The position numbers were made by a program, and so were the translations under genes. 64,000 nt of DNA, from NCBI RefSeq assembly GCF_023218175.1, contig NZ_JALPTH010000017.1, forward strand, positions 1-64,000, written 5' to 3'. Position 1 is the stretch's first letter. Every line of letters begins with the position of its first letter. Positions 51,794 through 59,909 of the stretch are shown here, piece by piece. This stretch comes from Streptomyces lichenis (GTDB taxonomy: Bacteria; Actinomycetota; Actinomycetes; Streptomycetales; Streptomycetaceae). Below the pieces are notes generated by a model. It searched no databases, had not been told where the DNA came from, and was given only the letters and a program-made list of their open reading frames with translations.

Positions 51794-51964
51794 GGCCGGC
51801 GGGTACCCGTCGGGCCGCCGGCGGAACCGCTCTCCCCTCGGCCGGGTGCGACGCGTCCGGAGGCGGAGAGCCGTCCGGTGGCCAAGAGTGGAGACAGGCG
51901 CGTACGCGGCGGGGTGGGCGGCGCGCACCGGTAGGACACACAGGACAGCGGAAGGAGGGCCGGT

Positions 51965-52576
51965 ATGGCATCCATCGGTCCCGGGGCACCCGTCGAGCGC
52001 GGAGCCCGCAACCCCGTCAGCGACGCGTGGAACACCGTCGGCAGCTACGACTCCTACGAGGAGGCGCAGGCCGCGGTGGACCGGCTGTCGGACGAGATGT
52101 TCCCGGTCGAGAACATCGACATCGTGGGCTCGGGGCTGCGGCTGGTCGAGCATGTCACCGGGCGGCTCACCAAGGGCCGGGCGGCCGGCGCGGGTGCCGC
52201 GAGCGGCGCGTGGTTCGGCCTGTTCATCGGCCTGCTGGTGGGGCTGTTCACCCCGGGGCCGACCTGGCTCGGCCTCATCCTGGGCGGTGTGCTGATCGGC
52301 GCGCTGTGGGGCGCGGTGTTCGGCTTCGTGGGCCACGCGGCGACCGGTGGGCGGCGGGACTTCTCCTCCACCCAGCGCCTGGTGGCCTCGAAGTACGACG
52401 TGATCGCACGCGGCGGGCAGGCCGAGCGGGCCCGGGAGATCCTGCGCGGGGCGGGCCCGGCCGCCGGCGGTGCGACCCCGGGGGCGTCGGCTCCCGGCTC
52501 GGCCCCGGGGGCGGGCGGGACGCCCGGACCGCTGGACAAGCCCGGCCCGGGCGGCTCCGGCGGCGCACCGGCGTAG
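51965..52576 (+). CDS. General stress protein, YflT/DUF1269-like
   Basis: A 203-residue protein. Start of the heat-induced stress domain: WNTVGSYDSYEEAQAAVDRL, SDEMFPVENIDIVGSGLRLV. Two hydrophobic segments follow (GAWFGLFIGLLVGLFTPGPT, LGLILGGVLIGALWGAVFGF), then FSSTQRLVASKYDVIARGG. The end is Pro/Gly/Ala-rich. This is the Bacillus GSP17M/YflT-type stress family with membrane association. GGAAGGAGGG precedes the ATG, and it begins a transcription unit closed by a perfect terminator. Confidence 0.88.
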   Translation: MASIGPGAPVERGARNPVSDAWNTVGSYDSYEEAQAAVDRLSDEMFPVENIDIVGSGLRLVEHVTGRLTKGRAAGAGAASGAWFGLFIGLLVGLFTPGPTWLGLILGGVLIGALWGAVFGFVGHAATGGRRDFSSTQRLVASKYDVIARGGQAERAREILRGAGPAAGGATPGASAPGSAPGAGGTPGPLDKPGPGGSGGAPA

Positions 52577-52598
52577 CGCGTCGGCCCCCCTGGACGGG

Positions 52599-52640
52599 CG
52601 GTGTCCCCCGGCCCCGGTGGTACGGGGCCGGGGGACACCG
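52599..52640. terminator. Perfect 18-bp hairpin between convergent genes
   Basis: CGGTGTCCCCCGGCCCCG (52599-52616) and its exact complement (52623-52640) around a six-base loop. It is one of the strongest terminators in the window and can act bidirectionally. Confidence 0.85.
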
Positions 52641-52726
52641 CTCCGCTTGCCCCTGCGGCGGGACGCGGCGCCCGCGGCTCGTTTCAGCGCCGTGCCGGTC
52701 CTGTGCTCGGAGGAGCGTCCACCGGG

Positions 52727-53062
52727 TCAGCCCTGGCCGGGGCCGTCGGGCGGCCCGGAGGTTCCGGCACCGCCGGTACCGCCGCCACCCGTGCGCGGGG
52801 AGGCCTGCTGGAGGCGGTCGATCATCTGGGACGCCTGGGCCTTGGTGAGGTCCGACGGCAGCTCTTCGCCGGCCTCCCGGGCGAGCGTGTGCAGGTAGCT
52901 GAGCTGCGGTCCGGTGGCGGGCTCGCCACCGGTGACCCAGTCGTCGACGTCCTTGTTCGGGTCCTGTCCGGCGTCCTGGCCGGGGGCCTGTCCGCCATTC
53001 TGTACGGGGTTCTGGCCCGGGTTCTGGCCGGGGGCCTGGTCATGGGGGTCGGTCGCGTTCAT
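52727..53062 (-). CDS. DUF3072 family protein
   Basis: A 111-residue protein. A Gln/Asn/Pro-rich N-terminus has PGQN/PGQD repeats (residues 12-34). The conserved DUF3072 core follows: DPNKDVDDWVTGGEPATGPQ, LSYLHTLAREAGEELPSDLT, KAQASQMIDRLQ. The C-terminus is Gly-rich. Function unknown; frequently stress-linked. A SigB-like promoter (see 53073-53097) lies directly upstream. Confidence 0.88.
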   Translation of the reverse strand: MNATDPHDQAPGQNPGQNPVQNGGQAPGQDAGQDPNKDVDDWVTGGEPATGPQLSYLHTLAREAGEELPSDLTKAQASQMIDRLQQASPRTGGGGTGGAGTSGPPDGPGQG

Positions 53063-53072
53063 GCACCCCCGA

Positions 53073-53097
53073 CTACCCCGGGCGCCGATCACCACCC
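53073..53097 (-). promoter_or_regulatory. Possible SigB-type promoter of DUF3072 gene
   Basis: On the minus strand GGGT, 15 bases, GGGTAG: close to GNNT-N14-16-GGGTAY. The -10 end is 11 bases before the ATG at 53062. Confidence 0.35.
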
Positions 53098-53139
53098 CTC
53101 CCCGGGGCAGGAGCGCGAAAAGGGACGGACGGGATCCAG

Positions 53140-54087
53140 TCAGGGCCGCACGATGATCTTGCCGTGGACATGGCCCTTCTGGCTGAGCTCGAAGGCCTCG
53201 GCGAGCCGGTCCAGCGGGAAGACCTCGGCCACCGGGACGGTGAGCTTGCCCGCGTCGGCGAGGGCGCCCAGTTCGGCCAGGTCGCCGCCGTCCGGGCGTA
53301 CCCAGATCCACTGGCCGCCCGCGCCGGTCACCGAGTCGTCGGCGATGGACGCGTGCCGGCCGCCCTCGGCGAGCACGGCGAGGGTGTCGTCCAGGACCCC
53401 GCCCACGAAGTCGGCGACCACGTCCGCCCCGCCGGGGGCCAGCTCGCGCACCCGGTCGGGGAGCCCGTCCCCGTAGGCGACCGGCTCGGCGCCGAAGTGC
53501 CGCAGCCGGTCGTGGTTGGCCTCGGAGGCGGTGCCGATGACCCGGGCGCCCAGCGCGCGGGCGATCTGCACCGCGAAGGTGCCGACGCCGCCGGAGGCGT
53601 TGTGCACCAGCACGGTGTCCCCCTCGCCGGTGCCCAGGCGGGTGAGGGTCTGGTACGCGGTGAGGCCGGCCAGCGGGAGGCCGGCGGCCTCCTCCCAGGA
53701 GAGCGAGGACGGCTTGCGCGCCAGGCACCGCACAGGGACGGTGACCAGCTCGGCGAAGGTGCCGCCGTGCACGTAGTCCTTGCGGGCGTAGGCGACCACC
53801 TCGTCCCCGGCGGAGAACTCCGGCACGTCGATCCCGGTCCGCTCGACCACGCCCGCCACGTCCCAGCCCGGGACCACCGGGAAGACGGTGTCCATCAGGT
53901 CCTTCAGCCCGCCGGCCATGAGCTTCCAGTCGACCGGGTTGACCGAGGCGGCCCGCACCCGGACCAGCACCTCGCCCGGTCCGACCTTGGGCTGCGGCCG
54001 CCGGGTGGCCGACAGCACCTCGGTGCCGCCGAACCGGTCGTAGGCCATGGCCCGCATGGTCGTGTCCTCGCTGGTCGCCTCGGTCAT
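53140..54087 (-). CDS. Zinc-independent NADP-dependent quinone-oxidoreductase-like protein
   Basis: A 315-residue medium-chain dehydrogenase/reductase (MRAMAYDRFGGTEVLSATRR, ASVNPVDWKLMAGGLKD, PGWDVAGVVERTG). The NADP motif is VLVHNASGGVGTFAVQIARA, and there are no structural-zinc Cys residues. It reduces quinones or enals with NADPH. GAAAGG lies upstream of ATG 54087. Lone gene. Confidence 0.9.
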   Translation of the reverse strand: MTEATSEDTTMRAMAYDRFGGTEVLSATRRPQPKVGPGEVLVRVRAASVNPVDWKLMAGGLKDLMDTVFPVVPGWDVAGVVERTGIDVPEFSAGDEVVAYARKDYVHGGTFAELVTVPVRCLARKPSSLSWEEAAGLPLAGLTAYQTLTRLGTGEGDTVLVHNASGGVGTFAVQIARALGARVIGTASEANHDRLRHFGAEPVAYGDGLPDRVRELAPGGADVVADFVGGVLDDTLAVLAEGGRHASIADDSVTGAGGQWIWVRPDGGDLAELGALADAGKLTVPVAEVFPLDRLAEAFELSQKGHVHGKIIVRP

Positions 54088-54275
54088 GTCCGCGCCTTTC
54101 GTCGTCGGTCGGTCACCGTCCTCTACGGGTGATCGGATCGCGGGGCTTCGAAACCGGCCGGCCGGGACCAGCCGGGGGGCCGCCGGCCCGGTCCACCGGG
54201 CGGAACCGCGCCGATGGCCGGGGGTCAGCTGACGGGCACGCTCACCGGGGCGGGCAGAGGGGGGCTGCGGGGGTG

Positions 54276-54641
54276 TCACATGGCCGCGCCGAAGACCTGG
54301 GTCCACCAGGGGCCGCCGGAGCCGTCGTGCTTGCCGATGCCGATCTCCTTGAAGGAGCAGTTGAGGATGTTGGCGCGGTGGCCGGGGCTGTTCATCCAGG
54401 AGTCCATCACCGAGGCCGGGGTCTGCTGGCCGCGCGCGATGTTCTCGCCGTAGGTGCTCCAGCGGTAGCCGGCGGCGGTGATCCGGTCGCCGGGGTCGGT
54501 GCCGTCGGGCGAGGTGTGGTCGAAGTAGCCGCGGGCGGCCATGTCCTCGGAGTGGCGCTGGGCCGCGGTGTCCAGTTGCCCGTTCTGGCTGACCGGCCCG
54601 CAGCCGCTGCGCTGCCGCTCGGTGTTGACCAGTGCGGTCAC
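54276..54641 (-). CDS. CAP/SCP domain protein, 5' end lost in artefact
   Basis: The visible 121 residues are almost the entire CAP (cysteine-rich secretory protein/PR-1) domain: VNTERQRSGCGPVSQNGQLD, AAQRHSEDMAARGYFDHTSP, GYRWSTYGENIARGQQTPAS, WMNSPGHRANILNCSFKEIG, GGPWWTQVFG. The frame stays open upstream through a Pro-rich linker and then runs into the poly-G/poly-C block at 54,696-54,897, where the signal peptide and real start should lie. The start given here is a placeholder GTG. Secreted CAP proteins occur widely in Streptomyces; function unknown. Treat the 5' end as missing. Confidence 0.8.
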   Translation of the reverse strand: MTALVNTERQRSGCGPVSQNGQLDTAAQRHSEDMAARGYFDHTSPDGTDPGDRITAAGYRWSTYGENIARGQQTPASVMDSWMNSPGHRANILNCSFKEIGIGKHDGSGGPWWTQVFGAAM

Positions 54642-54695
54642 CTGCTGCCCGAAGGACCCGGTGGGGGCGGGCGGATCGGCGGGCCGCGGCTGCGA

Positions 54696-54898
<203 letters not shown>

Positions 54899-54902
54899 CC
54901 GC

Positions 54903-55640
54903 CTACGCCCCCGTACCGCCCGCCTCCGTACCGGCCGCTCCCGCCCCCATACCGCCCGCCCCCGTCTCCGTACCCCGACCGGACGCGTCGCCGGAGCCCT
55001 GGCTCACCTGGGCCGCGTACCGTACCGCCAGCCCGTCCAGCAGCGCCGCGAGCCCCGTCTCGAACGCCCCCTCGTCCACCTTCCGCTGCCGCTCGGCGAG
55101 CAGATGGGCCTGGCCGAGGTGCGGGTAGTCGGCCGGGTCGTAGGCGGCCTCGTCGTCCACGAAGCCGCGGGCGAACGAGCCCAGCGCCGAACCGGTGACG
55201 AAGTACCGCATCAGCGCGCCGATCGAGGTGGCCTGGGCGGGCGGCCAGCCGGCCCGGACCATCGCGCCGAACACCGCGTCGGCCACCCGCAGCCCGGCCG
55301 GGCGCCGACCGGGCCCGCGGGCCAGCAGCGGCACCACCTGCGGATGGTCGGCCAGTGCGGCCCGGTAGGAGACGGCCCAGTCGTGCAGCGCGGTCCGCCA
55401 GTCCCGCGGATCGTCCTCCGCGAACATCGACAGGTCGATCCGCGCGCTCACCGCGTCGGCGACCGCCTCCAGGATCTCGTCCTTGGTGCGGAAGTGGTTG
55501 TACAGCGACGGCCCGCTGACCCCGAGCTCCGCGGCCAGCCGCCGGGTGGAGACCGCCTCCACCCCCTCCGCGTCCACCAGCGCCGCCGCCGTCGCGACGA
55601 TCCGTTCGGTGCTCAGCAGGGGCTTGCGCGGTCGGGCCAT
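54903..55640 (-). CDS. TetR-family regulator with long C-terminal tail
   Basis: A 245-residue regulator from ATG 55640 (another ATG at 55649). The HTH is IVATAAALVDAEGVEAVSTR, RLAAELGVSGPSLYNHFRTK. The ligand domain resembles the TetR_C class (WRTALHDWAVSYRAALADHP, AGWPPAQATSIGALMRYFVT, FVDDEAAYDPADYPHLGQAH, FETGLAALLDG). The ~35 C-terminal residues are Gly/Ala low complexity up to the stop at 54903, adjacent to the poly-C artefact. It is divergent from acyl-CoA dehydrogenase, with an inverted repeat between them. Confidence 0.87.
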   Translation of the reverse strand: MARPRKPLLSTERIVATAAALVDAEGVEAVSTRRLAAELGVSGPSLYNHFRTKDEILEAVADAVSARIDLSMFAEDDPRDWRTALHDWAVSYRAALADHPQVVPLLARGPGRRPAGLRVADAVFGAMVRAGWPPAQATSIGALMRYFVTGSALGSFARGFVDDEAAYDPADYPHLGQAHLLAERQRKVDEGAFETGLAALLDGLAVRYAAQVSQGSGDASGRGTETGAGGMGAGAAGTEAGGTGA

Positions 55641-55667
55641 GCGGCACATAGTAGGCCCCGCCGCTAA

Positions 55668-55688
55668 AAAACTAGCACCGGTAGTTTT
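55668..55688. promoter_or_regulatory. Putative TetR operator
   Basis: AAAACTA-N7-TAGTTTT is an inverted repeat with a partially symmetric centre (GCACCGG), unusually AT-rich here. It lies 28 bases before the TetR start and about 60 before the acyl-CoA dehydrogenase start. Confidence 0.65.
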
Positions 55689-55694
55689 CGTGTC

Positions 55695-55726
55695 CCGATC
55701 ACCGTCGGGACCTACCGATCACCGTC
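55695..55726. repeat. 12-bp direct repeat in a promoter region
   Basis: CCGATCACCGTC occurs at 55695-55706 and 55715-55726, start-to-start 20 bases, about two helical turns, directly upstream of the acyl-CoA dehydrogenase gene. Candidate tandem regulator sites. Confidence 0.6.
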
Positions 55727-55746
55727 ATCGAAGGGAAGCCGTCGCC

Positions 55747-56898
55747 GTGGACCTGGAGCTGAGCGAGGAGCAGACGGCCGTCCGGCGGCTCGCCGAGGAG
55801 TTCGTCCGACGGGAGGTCACCCCGTACGCGGCCGAGTGGGACCGCGCCGAGAACGTCGACCGGTCCATCATCCGCAAGCTCGGCGCGCTCGGCTTCCTCG
55901 GCCTCACCCTCCCGGAGGAGTACGGCGGCAGCGGCGGCGACCACCTCGCCTACTGCCTGGTCACCGAGGAGCTCGGGCGCGGGGACTCCTCGGTGCGCGG
56001 GATCGTCTCGGTCTCCCTCGGCCTGGTCGCCAAGACCATCGCCACCTGGGGCGACGAGGACCAGAAGCAGTCCTGGCTGCCCCGGCTCGCCTCGGGGGAG
56101 GCCCTCGGCTGCTTCGGCCTCACCGAGCCCGGCACCGGCTCGGACGCCGGCCACCTCACCACCCGGGCCGTCCGGGACGGGGACGGCTGGCTGCTCACCG
56201 GCACCAAGATGTTCATCACCAACGGCACCTGGGCCGATGTCGTCCTCCTCTTCGCCCGCACCGAGGACACCCCCGGCCCCAAGGGCGTCTCCGCCTTCCT
56301 CGTCCCGGCCGACAGCCCCGGGCTCACCCGCCGCCCCGTGCACGGCAAGCTCGGGCTCCGCGGACAGGCGACCGCCGAACTGGTCCTCGACGGCGTCCGG
56401 GTGCCCGACTCGGCCATGCTCGGCCCGCGCGGCAAGGGCTTCTCGGTCGCCATGTCCGCCCTGGCCAAGGGCCGGATGTCGGTCGCCGCCGGCTGCGTCG
56501 GCATCGCCCAGGCCGCCCTGGACGCGGCGGTCGGCTACGCGGGGGAGCGCGAGCAGTTCGGCAAGCCCATCGCCTCGTACCAGCTGGTGCAGGAACTGCT
56601 CACCGACATCGCCGTGGACGTGGACGCGGCCCGGCTGCTCACCTGGCGGGTGGCCGACCTGGTGGACCGGGGCCGGGAGTTCGCCACCGCCGCCTCCCAG
56701 GCCAAGCTCTTCGCCTCCGAGGCCGCCGTGCGCTGCGCGAACAACGCCCTCCAGGTCTTCGGCGGCTACGGCTACATCGACGAGTACCCGGTCGGCAAAC
56801 TGCTCCGCGACGCCCGGGTGATGACCCTGTACGAGGGCACCAGCCAGATCCAGAAGCTCATCATCGGCCGCGCCCTGACCGGCGTCTCCGCCTTCTGA
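55747..56898 (+). CDS. Acyl-CoA dehydrogenase
   Basis: A 383-residue flavoenzyme. GTG 55747 is preceded by GAAGGGAAG. FAD/substrate motifs are FGLTEPGTGSDA and TGTKMFITNG; the mid-section is KGRMSVAAGCVGIAQAALDA; the catalytic Glu363 lies in TLYEGTSQIQKL. This is the short/branched-chain acyl-CoA dehydrogenase pattern (butyryl/isobutyryl). It performs the first step of beta-oxidation or branched amino acid catabolism. It is probably controlled by the divergent TetR protein. Confidence 0.92.
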   Translation: MDLELSEEQTAVRRLAEEFVRREVTPYAAEWDRAENVDRSIIRKLGALGFLGLTLPEEYGGSGGDHLAYCLVTEELGRGDSSVRGIVSVSLGLVAKTIATWGDEDQKQSWLPRLASGEALGCFGLTEPGTGSDAGHLTTRAVRDGDGWLLTGTKMFITNGTWADVVLLFARTEDTPGPKGVSAFLVPADSPGLTRRPVHGKLGLRGQATAELVLDGVRVPDSAMLGPRGKGFSVAMSALAKGRMSVAAGCVGIAQAALDAAVGYAGEREQFGKPIASYQLVQELLTDIAVDVDAARLLTWRVADLVDRGREFATAASQAKLFASEAAVRCANNALQVFGGYGYIDEYPVGKLLRDARVMTLYEGTSQIQKLIIGRALTGVSAF

Positions 56899-56955
56899 CC
56901 CCGCCGGACACCCCGACACGCCCCCGGTCGGCGGACCGGCCGGCCGCGGGGGATC

Positions 56956-58209
56956 ATGGGCGCCGTGCTCCTCGCCCTGCTGTCCGTCGCCGCGCTCGCC
57001 CTGGTACTCGGAGGCGCCGTGCTGCGCCCGCGCGGACTGCCCGAGGCGGTCTTCGCGGTCCCCGCCGCCGTACTCGTCATCGCCGCCGGCGCCGTACCCC
57101 TGGAGCACGCCGGGGAGGAAGCAGAACGGCTCGGCCCGGTCATCGGCTTCCTGGCGGCCGTCCTCGTCCTGGCCCGGCTCTGCGCCGACGAAGGGCTGTT
57201 CCGCGCCTGCGGGGCGTGGACGGCCCGCTGGGCGCACGGACGCCCCGGCCGCCTCCTCGGCGCGGTCTTCGCCCTCGCCTCCACCGTCACCGCCGCGCTC
57301 AGCCTGGACGCCACCGTCGTGCTGCTCACCCCGGTCGTCTTCGCCACCGCCGCCCGGATGGGCGCCCCGCCCGCCCCGCACGTCTACGCCACCGCCCACC
57401 TCTCCAACACCGCCTCGACCCTGCTGCCGGTCTCCAACCTCACCAACCTGCTCGCCTTCGCCGCCACCGGACTGACCTTCACCCGGTTCGCCGCGCTGAT
57501 GGCGGCGCCCTGGCTGGTGGCCATCGCGATCGAGTACGCCGTCTTCCGGCGGTTCTTCGCCGCCGACCTGGCCGCACCCGCCCCCGGCGAACCGGAGGCG
57601 CCGCCGCCGATGCCGCTCTTCGCCCTGGTCACCGTGGCCGCCACCCTCGCCGGCTTCGCGGTGGCCTCGGCCTTCGGCATCGAACCGGCCTGGGCCGCCG
57701 CAGCCGGGGCGCTGGTCCTGGGCGTACGCGCGCTGGCCCACCGCACCACCACCCCCCGCACCCTCCTCAACGCCGCCGCCGTACCGTTCCTCCTCTTCGT
57801 ACTGGCGCTCGGCATCGTGGTCCGCGCCGTGGTGGACCACGGCCTCGGCGACCTGCTGGACCGCCTGCTGCCCGCCGGCGGCTCACTGCCCGCGCTGCTG
57901 GCCGCGGCCACCGTCGCGGCCCTGCTCGCCAACGTGATCAACAACCTGCCGGCCGTGCTCGCCCTGATCCCGGTGGCGGCCCCGCTGGGCACCGGCACCC
58001 TGCTCGCCGTACTCCTCGGCGTCAACATCGGCCCCAACCTCACCTACGCCGGCTCGCTCGCCACCCTGCTCTGGCGCCGCGTCGCCCACCGCCACGCGTA
58101 CGAGGTCCGGCTCGGCGAGTTCACCCGGCTCGGACTGCTCACCACCCCGCTGGCCCTGGCCGCCGCCACCTGCGCGCTCTGGGCCGGCCTACGGCTCATC
58201 GGGACCTGA
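56956..58209 (+). CDS. ArsB/SLC13-like permease
   Basis: A 417-residue protein with about eleven helices: ALLSVAALALVLGGAVLRPR, AVPAAVLVIAAGAVPLEHAG, and the ion-transporter loops LSNTASTLLPVSNLTNLL and INNLPAVLALIPV-LLGVNIGPNLTYAGSLATLLW. These Asn/Gly/Pro-rich hairpins are typical of the IT/ArsB superfamily. It may export arsenite or move anions. There is no arsR or arsC nearby, so the substrate is open. It begins 57 bases after the acyl-CoA dehydrogenase stop. Confidence 0.85.
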   Translation: MGAVLLALLSVAALALVLGGAVLRPRGLPEAVFAVPAAVLVIAAGAVPLEHAGEEAERLGPVIGFLAAVLVLARLCADEGLFRACGAWTARWAHGRPGRLLGAVFALASTVTAALSLDATVVLLTPVVFATAARMGAPPAPHVYATAHLSNTASTLLPVSNLTNLLAFAATGLTFTRFAALMAAPWLVAIAIEYAVFRRFFAADLAAPAPGEPEAPPPMPLFALVTVAATLAGFAVASAFGIEPAWAAAAGALVLGVRALAHRTTTPRTLLNAAAVPFLLFVLALGIVVRAVVDHGLGDLLDRLLPAGGSLPALLAAATVAALLANVINNLPAVLALIPVAAPLGTGTLLAVLLGVNIGPNLTYAGSLATLLWRRVAHRHAYEVRLGEFTRLGLLTTPLALAAATCALWAGLRLIGT

Positions 58210-58280
58210 GTACCGCCCCCACCAGCCGCTGAGTACGCCACCGGATGCCCCGGCCGCCTTCCTCCCCGCATGCTCGGGCC

Positions 58281-58568
58281 ATGAGTGACACACCGGTCAA
58301 GCAGCAGAACACCGCCGCCTACTACGGACAGGCCGTCGCCTCGTTCGCCCTCGCCGTGGCCGCCGTGACCGTCGGCATCGTCAGGATGGAGGCCGACGCC
58401 TGGGTCCGCGCCTTCCTCGGCATCGCCGTCCTCTACCTCACGACCTCCGCCTTCACCCTCGCCAAGGTGGTCCGCGACCGCCAGGAGGCCGGGCAGATCA
58501 CCAGCCGCGTCGACCAGGCCCGCCTGGAGAAGCTGCTCGCCGAACACGACCCCTTCCAGAAGCTCTGA
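58281..58568 (+). CDS. YiaA/YiaB family two-helix membrane protein
   Basis: A 95-residue protein. The YiaA/B domain has helices VASFALAVAAVTVGIVRMEA and AFLGIAVLYLTTSAFTLAKV, followed by KVVRDRQEAGQITSRVDQAR. Function unknown. A short upstream sequence without a clear ribosome-binding site; ATG 58281. Confidence 0.85.
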   Translation: MSDTPVKQQNTAAYYGQAVASFALAVAAVTVGIVRMEADAWVRAFLGIAVLYLTTSAFTLAKVVRDRQEAGQITSRVDQARLEKLLAEHDPFQKL

Positions 58569-58574
58569 CCGAGC

Positions 58575-58589
58575 CTAAGCGCTTGCTCA
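58575..58589. promoter_or_regulatory. 15-bp putative TetR operator, copy 1
   Basis: CTAAGCGCTTGCTCA lies 56 bases upstream of the TetR gene. The same 15 bases recur at 59841-59855 before the MaoC-like gene, and both hold the palindrome AAGCGCTT. Confidence 0.75.
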
Positions 58590-58644
58590 CCCTCGGGGTA
58601 TGGTGTTCGTCCTGTCCGGTGGTGCCAGCGAGGGAGCGAAGCGG

Positions 58645-59271
58645 ATGAGTGCGGCGGAGCAGACCCCCGGCGACGACACGCCGTGGGGCGAGGTCACCCC
58701 GGAGGCGGCCCGGCGACTGCTGGTCGCCGCCGTGGACGCCTTCGCCGAACGGGGCTACCACGCGACCACCACCCGCGACATCGCCGGACGGGCCGGGATG
58801 AGCCCGGCCGCCCTCTACATCCACTACAAGACCAAGGAAGAGCTGCTCCACCGGATCTCCGCCATCGGCCACGACAAGGCCCTGGAGATCCTCCAGACCG
58901 CCGCCGACGGCCCCGGCACCGCCGCCGAACGGCTCACCGCCGCCGTACGGTCCTTCGTCCGCTGGCACGCCGAACGGCACACCACGGCCCGGGTCGTCCA
59001 GTACGAACTGGACGCCCTCGGCGCCGAGCACCGCACCGAGATCGTGGCCCTGCGCCGCCGCAGCGACGCAGCGGTACGGCGGATCATCAACGAGGGCGTC
59101 GCCTCCGGCGAGTTCGACGTCCCGGACATCCCCGGCACCACCCTCGCCGTGCTGTCGCTCTGCATCGACGTGGCCCGCTGGTTCGACTCCGCCGGACGCC
59201 GCACCCCCGACGAGGTCGGCGCCCTCTACGCCGACCTGGTGCTCCGCATGGTCGGCGCCGGCCCGAAGTAG
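58645..59271 (+). CDS. TetR-family regulator
   Basis: A 208-residue TetR protein. HTH: RRLLVAAVDAFAERGYHATT, TRDIAGRAGMSPAALYIHYK. The ligand domain (VRSFVRWHAERHTTARVVQY, ELDALGAEHRTEIVALRRRS, STLCIDVARWFDSAGRR-type) resembles the TetR_C_2/fatty-acyl subgroup. It faces a MaoC-like gene from the other side and shares an identical 15-bp motif with it, so it probably represses that gene and itself in response to an acyl-CoA. GAGGGAGCG precedes ATG 58645. Confidence 0.88.
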   Translation: MSAAEQTPGDDTPWGEVTPEAARRLLVAAVDAFAERGYHATTTRDIAGRAGMSPAALYIHYKTKEELLHRISAIGHDKALEILQTAADGPGTAAERLTAAVRSFVRWHAERHTTARVVQYELDALGAEHRTEIVALRRRSDAAVRRIINEGVASGEFDVPDIPGTTLAVLSLCIDVARWFDSAGRRTPDEVGALYADLVLRMVGAGPK

Positions 59272-59331
59272 CAGCCCCCCGCAGGGAGACGCCCCCCCCG
59301 CACCGGCCGCGGGGAGGAGCCCCCTCACCGG

Positions 59332-59793
59332 TCAGAAGTAGAAGCGGGACACCGACTCCGCCACGCAGACCGGCTTCTCGCCGCCCTCCCGCTCCACCGT
59401 CACCAGCGCCGTCACCTGCACCCCGCCGCCCGCCTCCTCGACACTCCGGACCTCCGCCGTCGCCCGCAACCGCGACCCCACCGGCACCGGTGCCGGGAAA
59501 CGCACCTTGTTGGCGCCGTAGTTGACACCCATCCGCGTCTTCTCCACCCGCATGATCTGCGGCGTGAACAACGGGAGCAGCGACAGCGTCAGATACCCGT
59601 GCGCGATCGTCGTCCCGAACGGCCCGGTCGCGGCCTTCTCCGGGTCCACATGGATCCACTGGTGGTCCCCGGTGGCCTCGGCGAACCGGTCGATGCGCTC
59701 CTGCCCGACCTCCACCCAGTCGCTGTACCCCAACTGCTCGCCCACCGCCGCCCGCAGCTCGTCGACGGATGTGAAGACCCTCGGCTCTGCCAT
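59332..59793 (-). CDS. MaoC-like (R)-specific enoyl-CoA hydratase
   Basis: A 153-residue hot-dog protein. The hydratase 2 motif ATGDHQWIHVDPEKAATGPF contains the catalytic Asp43 and His48, followed by GTTIAHGYLTLSLLPLF. The mid-section RMGVNYGANKVRFPAPVPVG is typical. It hydrates 2-enoyl-CoA in fatty-acid or polyester metabolism. Its promoter carries the 15-bp operator copy 2. Confidence 0.92.
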   Translation of the reverse strand: MAEPRVFTSVDELRAAVGEQLGYSDWVEVGQERIDRFAEATGDHQWIHVDPEKAATGPFGTTIAHGYLTLSLLPLFTPQIMRVEKTRMGVNYGANKVRFPAPVPVGSRLRATAEVRSVEEAGGGVQVTALVTVEREGGEKPVCVAESVSRFYF

Positions 59794-59840
59794 GGTTCCC
59801 GCTCCCGGTTCCCCGTCTCGATGGTGGTGCCTCTCGCTGT

Positions 59841-59855
59841 CTAAGCGCTTGCTCA
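59841..59855. promoter_or_regulatory. 15-bp putative TetR operator, copy 2
   Basis: Identical CTAAGCGCTTGCTCA, 48 bases upstream of the MaoC-like start codon on the minus strand. Confidence 0.75.
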
Positions 59856-59909
59856 GCATCGTCCGGCCGGAAGGCCCGTGTCAACGGCCGGGCCGCTAGG
59901 CTTCGCGGA

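Noticed and set aside
56956..58209. Arsenic-resistance operon
   Set aside because: Only the ArsB/SLC13-like permease is here; no arsR or arsC is adjacent.
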